From: a virus
DNA length: 49,462 bases
Virus record (IMG/VR): IMGVR_UViG_3300017762_002752
Location: 1-49,462 of that record
Direction: 5' to 3' (one strand)
A program made the translations under genes and the position numbers. How positions within the stretch are numbered: the first letter of the stretch is position 1; each line of letters starts with the position of its first letter. Below, in pieces: positions 1-8,438 of this stretch. The notes beneath the pieces were generated by a model. It ran no database searches and was not told where the DNA came from. It was given only the letters and a program-made list of their open reading frames with translations.

Positions 1-822
1 AATTGTGGAAGTAATAATCAATACAATTATCGTGGAGTATATGATTGGGCAGAGTACCAAAAGCATTTTGTAGAATGGCAAAAGAAAGTACGCTTTACTG
101 AAATAAATGTTGTTGGTGGTGAGCCTTTTGTACACCCTGACTTGTTAACATGGGCTACAGAAATTAAGAAGTTATGGCCAGATGCATTGGTAAGTGTTGA
201 CACTAACGGAACATTACTTCATTTAGAAAAAAATATCCGTATTTCTAGAACCTTATTAGAAAACGATATTAAATTAATAGTGTTTTGGCATAGTGCTAAT
301 GATTTTGATAAAGGTAAAATATTTCTTAACAAAATTTTAGAACCTTATGAGATTAACATAATTGTTGATGATGGTGTTACTCGTTATTTTAAAGATGATA
401 AGTGCATTGCTGAAATTGAATTAATTGATGAATATTTCCCTTCAACCATAAAAGAAATTAAAAACGGAATAGTATATCTAGATGATACTGATGATATACA
501 AGGAAGTCATGATGTTTGTCATTATGCAGAAGACTGTACAGCAATACAATGCGGTCTTATGTATAAGTGCGCTCTACCAATGACATACGCAAATTCCAAA
601 GATCAATTTAACTATGAGGAAAGAGTTAGGCCCCTACTAGATCAATATAAAGCATGTTCACCGTTTTGGGAATATGATGAAATTAAAAAGTTTATTGAAA
701 ATTTAAATAACCCTATACCGCAATGTAGGTTTTGTGCTTTTGATAAACGAGCAGGATCAAAGGATTTTAGAATCCCTGTTACATTTGATAAAAGTTTGAA
801 AAAGTTTGCACATGAATACTGA
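1..822 (+). CDS. Radical SAM protein (5' end outside window)
   Basis: The open frame runs in from the window edge, so the start lies upstream. A TTG at 142 is not a credible start because the frame is coding before it. The fragment begins Asn-Cys-Gly, which could be the last cysteine of a CX3CX2C radical SAM motif. GGEP is at fragment residues 39-42 and TNG at about 68-70, both typical of radical SAM enzymes, which cleave S-adenosylmethionine with a [4Fe-4S] cluster. Seven cysteines between about 173 and 245, including a CxxC pair near 242-245, suggest a SPASM-like auxiliary cluster region. It is the first of nine radical SAM genes here and overlaps the next gene by 11 bases. The substrate is unknown. 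Confidence 0.85.
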   Translation, partial: NCGSNNQYNYRGVYDWAEYQKHFVEWQKKVRFTEINVVGGEPFVHPDLLTWATEIKKLWPDALVSVDTNGTLLHLEKNIRISRTLLENDIKLIVFWHSANDFDKGKIFLNKILEPYEINIIVDDGVTRYFKDDKCIAEIELIDEYFPSTIKEIKNGIVYLDDTDDIQGSHDVCHYAEDCTAIQCGLMYKCALPMTYANSKDQFNYEERVRPLLDQYKACSPFWEYDEIKKFIENLNNPIPQCRFCAFDKRAGSKDFRIPVTFDKSLKKFAHEY

Positions 823-1471
823 TTACCAAATTACAGATTGGCTACTTAATAAAAGTGATTTCGGTTGGCTTGAATTAGACATGGAGTTCGATTTAGACTC
901 ATGGAAGAAGGAAACTGCTGCTGCAAAATTTGTAGACCACAGGGGAGGAGAACATCCTGGTTGGAACAGTAGTTGCATACATGGCATTGATGTGGATAAA
1001 ACTGGTGCGTGGACAAACTACGGCTATGAAAGAGAAGAAGATGTTCCTTACAAATGGACTAGTATAAGTGAGCATACACCTAGCATCAAAGGCTTTTGGG
1101 AATTGTTTCCATATGAACGCTATAGAAGAATACGTTTTATGCAACTTGAACCTGGCGGCAAAATAAGTCCGCACAGCGATGCTCCTGGAAAGTTACCAGG
1201 TGAAGAAAATTTAGACATGCTCGAATTTGGAGTACCTATTAACGTAGCAATTATTCACCCAGACGACTGTCATATGACTCTTGAAGGACACGGTACTGTT
1301 CCTTTCAAAGAAGGAAAGGCTTTTATAATTAATATAAGAAACGTACATAGTTTTGTTAACAATTCTAACACACCTAGAATACACTTAATAGCACATGGTA
1401 TACCAGGTAAACGTAAAGATGAATTTGTGGAACTTATAGCAAGAAGTTATAGGAAACAGAATGAACGATAG
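812..1471 (+). CDS. Aspartyl/asparaginyl beta-hydroxylase-like 2OG-Fe(II) oxygenase
   Basis: A 219-residue protein with a double-stranded beta-helix pattern: His121-x-Asp123 (in PHSD), His179 (NVHSF) and Arg189. These would be the Fe(II) triad and the 2-oxoglutarate-binding Arg. The layout resembles the aspartyl/asparaginyl beta-hydroxylase branch. ATG 812 is preferred over an in-frame TTG at 806. The gene overlaps the upstream radical SAM gene by 11 bases and the downstream one by 11, indicating a translationally coupled operon. It is one of eight putative 2OG oxygenases in the island. Family assignment rests on the motifs. The hydroxylated target, whether protein, peptide or small molecule, cannot be read from sequence. 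Confidence 0.75.
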   Translation: MNTDYQITDWLLNKSDFGWLELDMEFDLDSWKKETAAAKFVDHRGGEHPGWNSSCIHGIDVDKTGAWTNYGYEREEDVPYKWTSISEHTPSIKGFWELFPYERYRRIRFMQLEPGGKISPHSDAPGKLPGEENLDMLEFGVPINVAIIHPDDCHMTLEGHGTVPFKEGKAFIINIRNVHSFVNNSNTPRIHLIAHGIPGKRKDEFVELIARSYRKQNER

Positions 1472-2465
1472 TATTAAAATATTAGATATATTCTACGGCA
1501 ACAAATGTCAACTTGCTTGTGATCACTGCGATACAAGGAGTGACTACATACGACACGGAGAATTTGATCCTACACTTGATAACATTTTAGAAAGTGTTAC
1601 ACTTGCTAGCCAACAGTTTAATGTAGAGTGTTGGAGTGTGTTAGGCGGAGAACCTTTCTTATACACAGATACAGTTATAGCAATTATTGAACATATTCGA
1701 AGTTTAGAAAAAGAAAAAGATAAAGTTATCTTCTTTCCTACTAATGGTATTGCATTAAACAAACCAAAGGTAATGGATCTTGCTGTAGAGTTAATTACAA
1801 AACATAATGTATGGATGCAAATTTGTAGTCATGTAGCAGCATGGGACGTTTTAGCAAAGCATAATCAAATGTTAGAAAATGTATACGATCTTGCAGCTCG
1901 AGTAGGATATGATAAAGTTGAACCTACAAGCAGTTGGTGGTCTTCTATAATGAACTTGGGAGGTGGCAATGCTGCTTGGCAAGAGTTTAATAGACGAAAA
2001 GGTATGGACTTAACCATGGAAGAGTCTCCTAACGAAGCAGCATGGATGAATGGGAAAAGTGGCATATATTATATGGAAGCTCATAGTTTTCAAAAAATAC
2101 ATAACAGAGATGACTTAGGAAAATTAAGGCCGTTTAATCAAGGAGATCCTGAATCATCATATTGGAATGGTTGTCCTAGTTGTTTTTGTGCAATGCTAAT
2201 TAACAAGAAAGTTTACAAATGCGGAGCATTAGGTACACTTAAAAATGTACTAACAAAAACAAAACAATTAGACGATGAAGATTGGCAGCCGTACTTAAAT
2301 TACAAACCGGTGGACTTAACACTTAACGATCAAGACGCTATAAACAATTTTTATAATACACACTACTCACATATAGATGCTTGTAATATGTGTCCTAAAA
2401 ATGTTAATCAAGTAAAACAAAATGAACAAAACGTACTACCCAAGTACGCAAAAAATAGATTATAA
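1461..2465 (+). CDS. Radical SAM protein with C-terminal cysteine region
   Basis: A 334-residue protein with a canonical CX3CX2C motif (Cys16, Cys20, Cys23) and GGEP at 62-65, so a [4Fe-4S]/SAM radical enzyme is expected. The C-terminal third has clustered cysteines (CPSCFC, KCG, CNMC), resembling a SPASM/twitch auxiliary-cluster domain as found in peptide-modifying maturases. ATG 1461 overlaps the preceding oxygenase, giving the order radical SAM, oxygenase, radical SAM. Its stop overlaps the 3' end of the convergent gene on the other strand by 6 bases. The substrate is unknown. Confidence 0.88.
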   Translation: MNDSIKILDIFYGNKCQLACDHCDTRSDYIRHGEFDPTLDNILESVTLASQQFNVECWSVLGGEPFLYTDTVIAIIEHIRSLEKEKDKVIFFPTNGIALNKPKVMDLAVELITKHNVWMQICSHVAAWDVLAKHNQMLENVYDLAARVGYDKVEPTSSWWSSIMNLGGGNAAWQEFNRRKGMDLTMEESPNEAAWMNGKSGIYYMEAHSFQKIHNRDDLGKLRPFNQGDPESSYWNGCPSCFCAMLINKKVYKCGALGTLKNVLTKTKQLDDEDWQPYLNYKPVDLTLNDQDAINNFYNTHYSHIDACNMCPKNVNQVKQNEQNVLPKYAKNRL

Positions 2466-3107
2466 ATCTATCTTATCACTAGGAATATAAACTACAGCAA
2501 ACACCCAAGGCTCGTCTGAGTTGTTCCACGCACCGTGTAGGTACTGTGAGTCAAACATAAACATTGGTGCTGCTTCTGGAGTAAACGCTTTATTGTCTAC
2601 ATGAACACCTATGGTGTCAGGTGGTAGTCCTTTAGGATATTGCAAACTAATAACCAAGTTTCTATTAGAAGACTCACCTACAGGAACTCCTGGCTTATCT
2701 ACATGATCCTCTATTCTTGCTCCACTTGCAAGGCTATGTAGTTCAACTTCATAATCAAAAGCCAAAGCGTCAATGTGCTTTTTAAAGTACTCCATTAAGA
2801 AGTCTGGAATATATTCTTCAGGTGAATAAAATTTTATGTATTTCCATGCACCTTTAAAGTCATCAGGATCATCGAGGTATTCTTCGTCCTCTTCTTGCAT
2901 TATCCAATTACTTGTATATGTTGTTCCTGTATCAGTACCGACAGCATTATGCCAATATTCGGCATCCATATCCTCTGTATCTTTGACATTTTTATCTTCC
3001 AAAAACTTTATCGCAGCATTAATATCAAAGTCTTTAAAACTATCAATAAAAGGCTGCAATTTAGGGAAGTCTTTATATGTGTTAAGATCTATCAGTTCGA
3101 TGTTCAT
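2460..3107 (-). CDS. 2OG-Fe(II) oxygenase-like protein
   Basis: A 215-residue protein from ATG 3107. The C-terminal half shows His135-x-Asp137 (DHVD), an Arg-rich strand near 149, and a distal His191 (YLHGAW), the expected iron-triad order of an aspartyl-hydroxylase-like double-stranded beta-helix. The frame stays open upstream to 3275, but ATG 3107 is chosen because a CATAAATA late promoter lies exactly 5 nt before it. Longer starts would run through the divergent gene. It is transcribed divergently from the gene at 3136 and converges on the radical SAM gene ending at 2465. The substrate is unknown. Confidence 0.7.
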   Translation of the reverse strand: MNIELIDLNTYKDFPKLQPFIDSFKDFDINAAIKFLEDKNVKDTEDMDAEYWHNAVGTDTGTTYTSNWIMQEEDEEYLDDPDDFKGAWKYIKFYSPEEYIPDFLMEYFKKHIDALAFDYEVELHSLASGARIEDHVDKPGVPVGESSNRNLVISLQYPKGLPPDTIGVHVDNKAFTPEAAPMFMFDSQYLHGAWNNSDEPWVFAVVYIPSDKIDL

Positions 3108-3112
3108 ACCAA

Positions 3113-3120
3113 TATTTATG
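3113..3120 (-). promoter_or_regulatory. Late promoter CATAAATA
   Basis: The minus strand reads CATAAATA, then 5 nt, then the ATG at 3107. It matches the T4-type late box. With T4 geometry, +1 would be the A of the start codon. It is back to back with the plus-strand late box at 3122-3129. Confidence 0.7.
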
Positions 3121-3121
3121 C

Positions 3122-3129
3122 TATAAATA
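3122..3129 (+). promoter_or_regulatory. Late promoter TATAAATA
   Basis: An exact T4 late consensus TATAAATA, followed by 6 nt and ATG 3136. Together with the box at 3113-3120 it forms a bidirectional late promoter with only 1 nt between boxes. Confidence 0.75.
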
Positions 3130-3135
3130 TTTGTC

Positions 3136-4230
3136 ATGGACTTAAATGACAAATTAGCATTCTGTATTGTAGATGATATAGATACATATAAAAACGATAG
3201 CATTAAACAAACTATTAGAAATATTGTTGACTTTACAATATCCAATCTGCGTACCAAAGGGTATACAGTAAACATAGGTAAAAACGAAGATCAACTATTA
3301 CAAAATCTAAAAGGTTATAAACATGCAGTAGTAATGAGTCCTGGCACAGAATTTATTAACGGCTTTGCGTTCTTTGAAGCACTAGATAAACTAGTAGAAC
3401 AAGACTTTTTTGTAGCAGGACATATATTAGATCGTACTATGCACAATGCTTATTATGAACTGCATCATCAATGTTATGTAATTAATATGGATGCCTACAA
3501 CGCATTTAAACGCCCTACAGTAGGCGCTTTAGAAAAAGACATAGTACATACCCAACTAGAACCTAAACGCAGCGTAGACAACATACACGACGACTATACG
3601 CCTATAACTGTAGCAAAAGGGTACAAGCAGGTTACGTATGCTAACAGATGTCATGGATGGAATCTATTAAAAGTAGCATTTGAATGGAACTTGCCTGTTA
3701 TTGTATTTGACGATAGTATTCGTAATAACAAATGCCATTACTATCCTGAAAGCACAGAGGACTTTTTAAAACAGAAAGAACATATTGATCACAAATTAAA
3801 ATACTGCGAGGAAGAATTCGTACATACTGACAACACAGAATGGACAACTGGCATTACAGAAAAGTATGAACAAGTTGTGCTACCTGCTAGTGGAACACTA
3901 TACTTAGACTTAATAGATAAAGGGCGTGTAGTGTTTTATGATTATAATAAAAAAGCACTAGACTACTGGAAAGAAACATGTCCACGTAAGGACGGCATAG
4001 ATTATTTGTTTGTGTATACTAATTTGCTTGAAGAACAGAACCTTATAAACTACTTAGATGTTAATCTAAAAACATTGGTTAACTTATCTAACGTATTCTG
4101 TTATGAAGGCACAGCAGCAAAGTACAGTTTAGAACAAAGGCTAACTGCACAAAACAAATTATTAAAGGTACTAGATACAGTATCTGATGTAAAGATTAAC
4201 TTTACTATGAAAGCTGATGCTGGGCATTAA
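3136..4230 (+). CDS. Unrecognised 364-residue protein
   Basis: I do not recognise a family with confidence. The sequence looks like a soluble alpha/beta protein: hydrophobic strands alternate with helices, no signal peptide or membrane segment is seen, and there is an acidic stretch around 150. Around residues 255-275 a strand followed by VVFYDYN resembles the binding region of Rossmann-fold methyltransferases or glycosyltransferases, but motifs are too weak to name it. ATG 3136 follows a perfect late box by 6 nt. The 3' end overlaps the convergent SGNH-type gene by 26 bases. Its place within the radical SAM/oxygenase island suggests a role in the same chemistry, which is inference only. Confidence 0.6.
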   Translation: MDLNDKLAFCIVDDIDTYKNDSIKQTIRNIVDFTISNLRTKGYTVNIGKNEDQLLQNLKGYKHAVVMSPGTEFINGFAFFEALDKLVEQDFFVAGHILDRTMHNAYYELHHQCYVINMDAYNAFKRPTVGALEKDIVHTQLEPKRSVDNIHDDYTPITVAKGYKQVTYANRCHGWNLLKVAFEWNLPVIVFDDSIRNNKCHYYPESTEDFLKQKEHIDHKLKYCEEEFVHTDNTEWTTGITEKYEQVVLPASGTLYLDLIDKGRVVFYDYNKKALDYWKETCPRKDGIDYLFVYTNLLEEQNLINYLDVNLKTLVNLSNVFCYEGTAAKYSLEQRLTAQNKLLKVLDTVSDVKINFTMKADAGH

Positions 4231-4837
4231 TTAACTCAAACACATCTTGATTATTTTTGTTACCACCTATATGGTTGGCTGCCCATGTGTCAAACCCTTT
4301 TATGTCTTGATCAACAAAATTATACAAAGGAGTTTCTATTTCAACTCCGTGTTTCCAATCATATGTTTTTTCAAAACTCCACATATGGATTATTTTACTT
4401 TTTACCTTGCTTAATACATTTAGGTCAAAGTATTGCAGTGCTGCTTTTTGCTCAACACTTGCTTTTTCGTAGTCGTGTAAATGTTTAAAATATTCTGCTG
4501 CTGCATTAATTTTTTTACGAAAGAATAAATCCTTGAAAGAATAATCCTTCCATTGTTTGTTTTCAATACTGCCTTTTGTAATGTTTCTAAGTTTAGCATC
4601 GTACAACCTGTTATAGTCTGTCCAGCAAAAGATAGAAATATCAGGTACATCACTTTCATTAAATTGTTTTAACATGACATCCCACACTGAGCTTCCGCCA
4701 TATCCTAAATTTGTAATTTTTGCATCGTGATGATTTCTTAGTTTTTCAATATAAGTATCGTAACCTTTTGCAATGCTATGTGGGTTAGATGTTTCGCAAC
4801 AGAAACTATCTCCGTAAAATCCTATTGTTAGTGGCAT
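4205..4837 (-). CDS. SGNH/GDSL-type hydrolase-like protein
   Basis: A 210-residue protein. The N-terminus has a strand then GDS (residues 9-11), the block I nucleophile motif of SGNH hydrolases. NLGYGGSS at 43-50 fits block II, and a C-terminal ANH near 187-189 could supply the catalytic His. Members of this family remove or transfer acyl groups on sugars, lipids or peptides. Block III is not clear, so activity is not assured. The ATG lies in the end of the upstream oxygenase gene (10-base overlap), and the order is oxygenase, oxygenase, SGNH. The target is unknown; a glycan acyl group is one possibility. Confidence 0.6.
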   Translation of the reverse strand: MPLTIGFYGDSFCCETSNPHSIAKGYDTYIEKLRNHHDAKITNLGYGGSSVWDVMLKQFNESDVPDISIFCWTDYNRLYDAKLRNITKGSIENKQWKDYSFKDLFFRKKINAAAEYFKHLHDYEKASVEQKAALQYFDLNVLSKVKSKIIHMWSFEKTYDWKHGVEIETPLYNFVDQDIKGFDTWAANHIGGNKNNQDVFELINAQHQLS

Positions 4838-5328
4838 GAGTATTCAGTCACCTGTAATACTATTCTTGGAACAAAAGAAAGATTAGCAGCACCGTGTTCG
4901 TCTTGTGAGTTTTCATATTGGAACACATCACCTCTCTTGTAATTTGCTACCATTGAGTTACCGTATATAAAAACATGTCCCGGAATAAAATCTTGTAAAG
5001 GAACCCAATAACGTTTACAGTTTTGATCATCATGAGTATGTGGATCTGTGTGCATAGGCATCATTTGCCCAGGTAGAAGTTTAGTAATCCACCAATGACA
5101 TTTACCGTCTGCCCAAGGAAATGTTAAATCTATCTGTAGGTCTTGTTGCTCGTATACATACCACATTGTCTTACTAAAATCTAGTGCGGATTTTCCTTTT
5201 TCCCAAAGTGCTTTTTCAACTTCGTTTACAGGTTTCCAATCTCCAGGACGGGCTTGTCCTTCTGTAATCATCACAAGGTCATTAAGGTCTCTGCTTAGAT
5301 CCTTACCGAAGTTACCTATCCACTCCAT
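4828..5328 (-). CDS. 2OG-Fe(II) oxygenase-like protein
   Basis: A 166-residue protein from ATG 5328. It shows His93-x-Asp95 (MHTD), distal His145 (DEHGAAN) and Arg155, the usual order of iron and 2OG ligands. The frame extends to a TTG at 5355 inside the upstream gene, but the ATG four bases after that gene's stop is preferred. This is the middle gene of a minus-strand operon starting at 6148. No clear Shine-Dalgarno sequence is visible. The substrate is unknown. Confidence 0.7.
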   Translation of the reverse strand: MEWIGNFGKDLSRDLNDLVMITEGQARPGDWKPVNEVEKALWEKGKSALDFSKTMWYVYEQQDLQIDLTFPWADGKCHWWITKLLPGQMMPMHTDPHTHDDQNCKRYWVPLQDFIPGHVFIYGNSMVANYKRGDVFQYENSQDEHGAANLSFVPRIVLQVTEYSCH

Positions 5329-5332
5329 GTTT

Positions 5333-6148
5333 CTAATATGTTTTGAGATGATCAATCCCTAGCCTCTTTCTAAAATCGTTTGTAAATTTACAGTCAATGC
5401 GTAAACCGTATTCAACTTCTACACTGTTTTCTCCGCCGTGCCAGTCTTGGTCATTCCAAAAAGCAGCGTTACAGTTTAAGTAATGTTTGTTCTCGCTCTC
5501 TGGATCCCAAATATAAAATCCTCTCTTTGTGCGATAGCGTATATGTATGAATTCATTATTGTGCGGACTATATTGTTTATCATCGTGTACTCCGTTGTCT
5601 GCATCTAGGTCTCTGTGTTCAAATGCTCTACCATTATGATCGCAGTGAAAGAAAATAACTCTACCAATGCGTTCAATGATATTATTTGCTTGTAAATCTT
5701 CTACCCATTTTACGACACCTGGAAAGTATTTGCTTTCTTCAGTCTTTTGTCTTTCAGCGTTACGTTCATTCCAGTCACCTTCATTCCAAAGGAAGTAGTA
5801 AATGTATGGATCATTAGCACCCATTGTTGCTTTTAAATAGCGTGTGAATATATTACGCTGTTTGTAATCGCCAAAGTCTGTAGGCAATATTTTGTTACCT
5901 TCGATTTTAATAGGATCGTTATCATCTAATGCTTGATACTCGTCCCATGCTTTGTAAATTGGTTTCCAATTAAGAATATAACTGCTATCCTTCCATTCAA
6001 AGCCAGGAGCCATCCAAGTACCTTCTTTTGCATAATCTCTTGCTAATGCAAACCCTCTAGCAATCTCAGGATGCAGATCTTTGAAAGACGAAATGTCTAG
6101 GTGTGAATCTAAGTTAATGTAAGGCTTTCCGCCAATTCCTCTAATCAT
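5333..6148 (-). CDS. 2OG-Fe(II) oxygenase-like protein
   Basis: A 271-residue protein with His178-x-Asp180 (EHRD), His237 (DWHGGEN) and Arg250, the putative iron triad and cosubstrate Arg. The first 150 residues are rich in Trp, Tyr and charged residues and match nothing I recognise, so they may form a substrate-specific region. It heads the three-gene minus operon 6148-4205. A late-like box (GGTAAGTA) ends 5 nt before the ATG, and the divergent gene at 6175 has its own box. The substrate is unknown. Confidence 0.7.
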   Translation of the reverse strand: MIRGIGGKPYINLDSHLDISSFKDLHPEIARGFALARDYAKEGTWMAPGFEWKDSSYILNWKPIYKAWDEYQALDDNDPIKIEGNKILPTDFGDYKQRNIFTRYLKATMGANDPYIYYFLWNEGDWNERNAERQKTEESKYFPGVVKWVEDLQANNIIERIGRVIFFHCDHNGRAFEHRDLDADNGVHDDKQYSPHNNEFIHIRYRTKRGFYIWDPESENKHYLNCNAAFWNDQDWHGGENSVEVEYGLRIDCKFTNDFRKRLGIDHLKTY

Positions 6149-6153
6149 GTATA

Positions 6154-6161
6154 TACTTACC
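6154..6161 (-). promoter_or_regulatory. Late-like promoter GGTAAGTA (one mismatch)
   Basis: The minus strand reads GGTAAGTA 5 nt before ATG 6148. It differs from TAAATA at one base, but position and spacing match the other late boxes. It abuts the plus-strand box at 6162-6169. Confidence 0.45.
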
Positions 6162-6169
6162 GTTAAATA
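6162..6169 (+). promoter_or_regulatory. Late promoter GTTAAATA
   Basis: GTTAAATA followed by exactly 5 nt and ATG 6175. This is the same geometry as the other late boxes and again part of a divergent pair. Confidence 0.65.
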
Positions 6170-6174
6170 GTACT

Positions 6175-6867
6175 ATGAGTAACAACTTTGAATATTATTA
6201 TAACACAGTTCCTGGTAAAGGTCAATGCCGAAATAATCTAATATACACCAGTTTGATTAGTAAGGATAAAAAGACATTTTGCCAATGGTACTACAATGAT
6301 GAACAATATCATGGCGGGCATAATCAAGTAGTGGATCCTAACCTAATGGAGGAAAAATGGTTACGTGAAATTAACTTTATACAGCAAATGGAAATGAAGT
6401 ACCCACAGCATGTGCCAGAAATACAAGATATTGACTTTATCAATAAAAAATTATACTTAAAAATTGATGGGCCTGACATGTGGGAACTAGCAGGCTGTGA
6501 AGGTAACGACTACAGTGTAGTTGATAATTGGGAAGAACAAATGCTTGAGATTATTCAAGCACACAAGGACTTGGGGTTGTACAAATACAGTATGCACCCT
6601 AGCAGTTATTTTGTAGTTGAGGGGAAACTAAAAAGTATTAATTACTTCTTTACATATAGTGATCAGGATCTTGGTATTAGTTTACGCAGTGTAATGAGTC
6701 ACATCAGTGAAGATAGACAAGCAGACTTATTTCCTAAAATGGAAGCTGCTGGAATCGACGTAAACAAAGATACTCCTCATTCACAAATACAGTTACTAGC
6801 ATTTGATAGTTTTAAAACAAACTTCCCTGATGAAGTTATGGAAAAGGCAAAAGCAATCTATGCATAA
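6175..6867 (+). CDS. Protein-kinase-fold-like protein (paralog of 11126-11809)
   Basis: A 230-residue protein. It has a Lys-Thr-Phe-Cys strand near 33-36, a Glu-containing helix, PEIQDIDF near 80-87, then KLYLKIDG, and a later HKDLG followed by a short strand and KSINYF. This order echoes small-molecule or lipopolysaccharide kinases (N-lobe strand, hinge, catalytic loop), but standard catalytic motifs are degenerate. The same block order occurs in the protein at 11126-11809, so the two are paralogs. It starts 5 nt after a late box and is coupled to the next gene (8-base overlap). Kinase activity is uncertain; it may be a pseudokinase-like or binding protein. Confidence 0.6.
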   Translation: MSNNFEYYYNTVPGKGQCRNNLIYTSLISKDKKTFCQWYYNDEQYHGGHNQVVDPNLMEEKWLREINFIQQMEMKYPQHVPEIQDIDFINKKLYLKIDGPDMWELAGCEGNDYSVVDNWEEQMLEIIQAHKDLGLYKYSMHPSSYFVVEGKLKSINYFFTYSDQDLGISLRSVMSHISEDRQADLFPKMEAAGIDVNKDTPHSQIQLLAFDSFKTNFPDEVMEKAKAIYA

Positions 6868-7420
6868 GATGGTACAGTGGCACAAAGACTTAGACTTGTC
6901 TGAGTTTTACAATGAAGCAGGTCGCCGCGGCTTTGTTAATAACGCAAGTCAAAAAGTAATGATCGACTGCTTTCACAATGAACGTGAATGGAATGCTTGG
7001 ATACTTTATAGTGATGACAAAGCAATAGGGAGTGTAGCAGCTCACTCCTTTGATGATGTTATGGGGCCTAACTCATATAGAATACTTACAAGAGTATGTA
7101 CGTTTGGAGAAGCAAGACCACACAACGGATTAGTAAAAGCAAATAGGCTTTGTGCTGAACATCAAAACTTGACAGATCAGTTTATGCTTCCTGCTTGTTT
7201 AGAATGGACAAAAGGTAAAGGTAGAGTGTATGCAACTTCAAACAAAAGTAAAGAAGGAAGTCAACGTTTAGTACATTCAATATACTTTCCTACACTTGCT
7301 AAGATAGGTGTTGTAAGCAAAGTCAAAGAAGTGCATTACAGGCATACTGACCAAACAGTTTGGGAAATACACCCCGATAAATTTTATGCTAATTTAGAAT
7401 TGTACCCTAGATGGGTCTAA
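6860..7420 (+). CDS. Unrecognised 186-residue protein, possibly GNAT-like
   Basis: Chosen start is ATG 6860, which overlaps the stop of the kinase-like gene by 8 bases; the frame itself is open earlier. The protein has a strand pattern ending near a DDKAIGSVAAHSF segment, followed by a GEARPHNG loop and a later SKEGSQRLVHS segment. This is loosely reminiscent of a GNAT acyltransferase, where a helix follows the cofactor-binding strand, but the usual acetyl-CoA loop is not evident. The 3' end overlaps the convergent SDR gene by 27 bases. Function is not assigned. Confidence 0.55.
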   Translation: MHKMVQWHKDLDLSEFYNEAGRRGFVNNASQKVMIDCFHNEREWNAWILYSDDKAIGSVAAHSFDDVMGPNSYRILTRVCTFGEARPHNGLVKANRLCAEHQNLTDQFMLPACLEWTKGKGRVYATSNKSKEGSQRLVHSIYFPTLAKIGVVSKVKEVHYRHTDQTVWEIHPDKFYANLELYPRWV

Positions 7421-7996
7421 GTTAGGATTAATACGTTCTAATTCTTTTCTAACGTGTTCAGTTAGTTTCCACCTAAATTCAATTTGCCTTATAGTAGGCT
7501 TCTGTGCCCAAAACATAATTGTGTCAACAATATCATTTAATGGTGTATTGTAATCGCTTAAAAACGCTGTAGTATCGTCACCTTGTATTTCGGTGCCTTC
7601 TATAAAACTTAAATCTAAATGCAGTATAGGAATGCCGTTAGGATTAATACTCTCTAACCTACATGCTTCTGCAAGTGCTTGTTTATCATGCACATAGTCT
7701 GTAGGAATAAGCTCAGGATAGTGTCTACTAACGCTGCCCATAACAACCATCATATTCACTTTGTCTTTAAGTGCGTGGAACAGTTTTAATTGCTGTCCGT
7801 CCCTATATGCATTGTTTACAAAAAAGTCTGCACCAGTAGCTTCTTGTACAATCTTATCAAAGTCTTTTTCAATGTCATAACCGTTACTACGACTCATACC
7901 TATAATCTCATGACAACTAACTTCTGTAAACTTATCAAATATTGCTTTACCAATACCTTTGGTATGTCCTGTAATTACAATTTTATTTTCACTCAT
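7394..7996 (-). CDS. Short-chain dehydrogenase/reductase (SDR)
   Basis: A 200-residue Rossmann protein with the SDR hallmarks: TGHTKGIG at 9-16 (NAD(P) binding), NNA at 61-63, Ser88/Ser90 and Tyr101-x-x-x-Lys105. All catalytic residues are therefore present, and an NAD(P)-dependent alcohol/ketone or sugar oxidoreductase is expected. It is somewhat short for the family (usually about 250). It is the last gene of an eight-gene minus operon and overlaps the upstream SDR-like gene by 8 bases, so the two may work as a pair. The substrate is unknown. Confidence 0.8.
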   Translation of the reverse strand: MSENKIVITGHTKGIGKAIFDKFTEVSCHEIIGMSRSNGYDIEKDFDKIVQEATGADFFVNNAYRDGQQLKLFHALKDKVNMMVVMGSVSRHYPELIPTDYVHDKQALAEACRLESINPNGIPILHLDLSFIEGTEIQGDDTTAFLSDYNTPLNDIVDTIMFWAQKPTIRQIEFRWKLTEHVRKELERINPNLDPSRVQF

Positions 7997-8438
7997 TTAT
8001 ATCGTATCCTGCAAATGTAAAGCCTGGGTTATCTAACCAAAACTTAATAGTATTACTAATTAGGTCATAGTTGGCATAACTGCTGCTGGTTAATCTCAAA
8101 TAGAGCATAGGATGTTTGCTGTGCAACGACTGCTCTACTACATAATTTTCAAGTTCTAACTTTTGTTCACTGTATGTTGGCATACTAAAATCTTTAAACG
8201 TTGAAGCAATACTGCCACATACAACTAGTCTACATCTATCCTTTAATGCTTCTACATATTTGATCTGAGCACCTTTTGCGTGTGCGTTTAAAATAACAAC
8301 ACTGTCAGAATCAATGTGAGAGCATATAGCATCTATGTCTTGTGAAAGGTCATAAGGTCTATCAAAATTTACGCAATTAAATTCTTTGCGTAAATGTAAT
8401 CCTAATCCTTTGTTGCTTCCTACTATATAAAATTTCAT
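7989..8438 (-). CDS. Short SDR-like protein (tandem with next gene)
   Basis: A 149-residue protein with a compact SDR pattern: GSNKGLG at 7-13, NAH at 51-53 in place of NAG, Ser76/Ser79, and Tyr89-x-x-x-Lys93. It lacks the segments that in full-length SDRs shape the substrate pocket. It starts with an ATGA overlap on the upstream CSD-oxygenase gene and is followed by a second SDR. It is probably a diverged duplicate, perhaps a heterodimer partner. Residual activity is possible because the Tyr/Lys pair is kept. Confidence 0.7.
   Translation of the reverse strand: MKFYIVGSNKGLGLHLRKEFNCVNFDRPYDLSQDIDAICSHIDSDSVVILNAHAKGAQIKYVEALKDRCRLVVCGSIASTFKDFSMPTYSEQKLELENYVVEQSLHSKHPMLYLRLTSSSYANYDLISNTIKFWLDNPGFTFAGYDINE

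Noticed and set aside
142-144. TTG 142 as the start of the first gene
   Set aside because: The frame encodes radical SAM sequence including GGEP upstream of it, so the gene simply enters from outside the window.
899-1174. Minus-strand open frame of 91 codons
   Set aside because: It lies wholly inside a clear oxygenase gene and has no coding features of its own.
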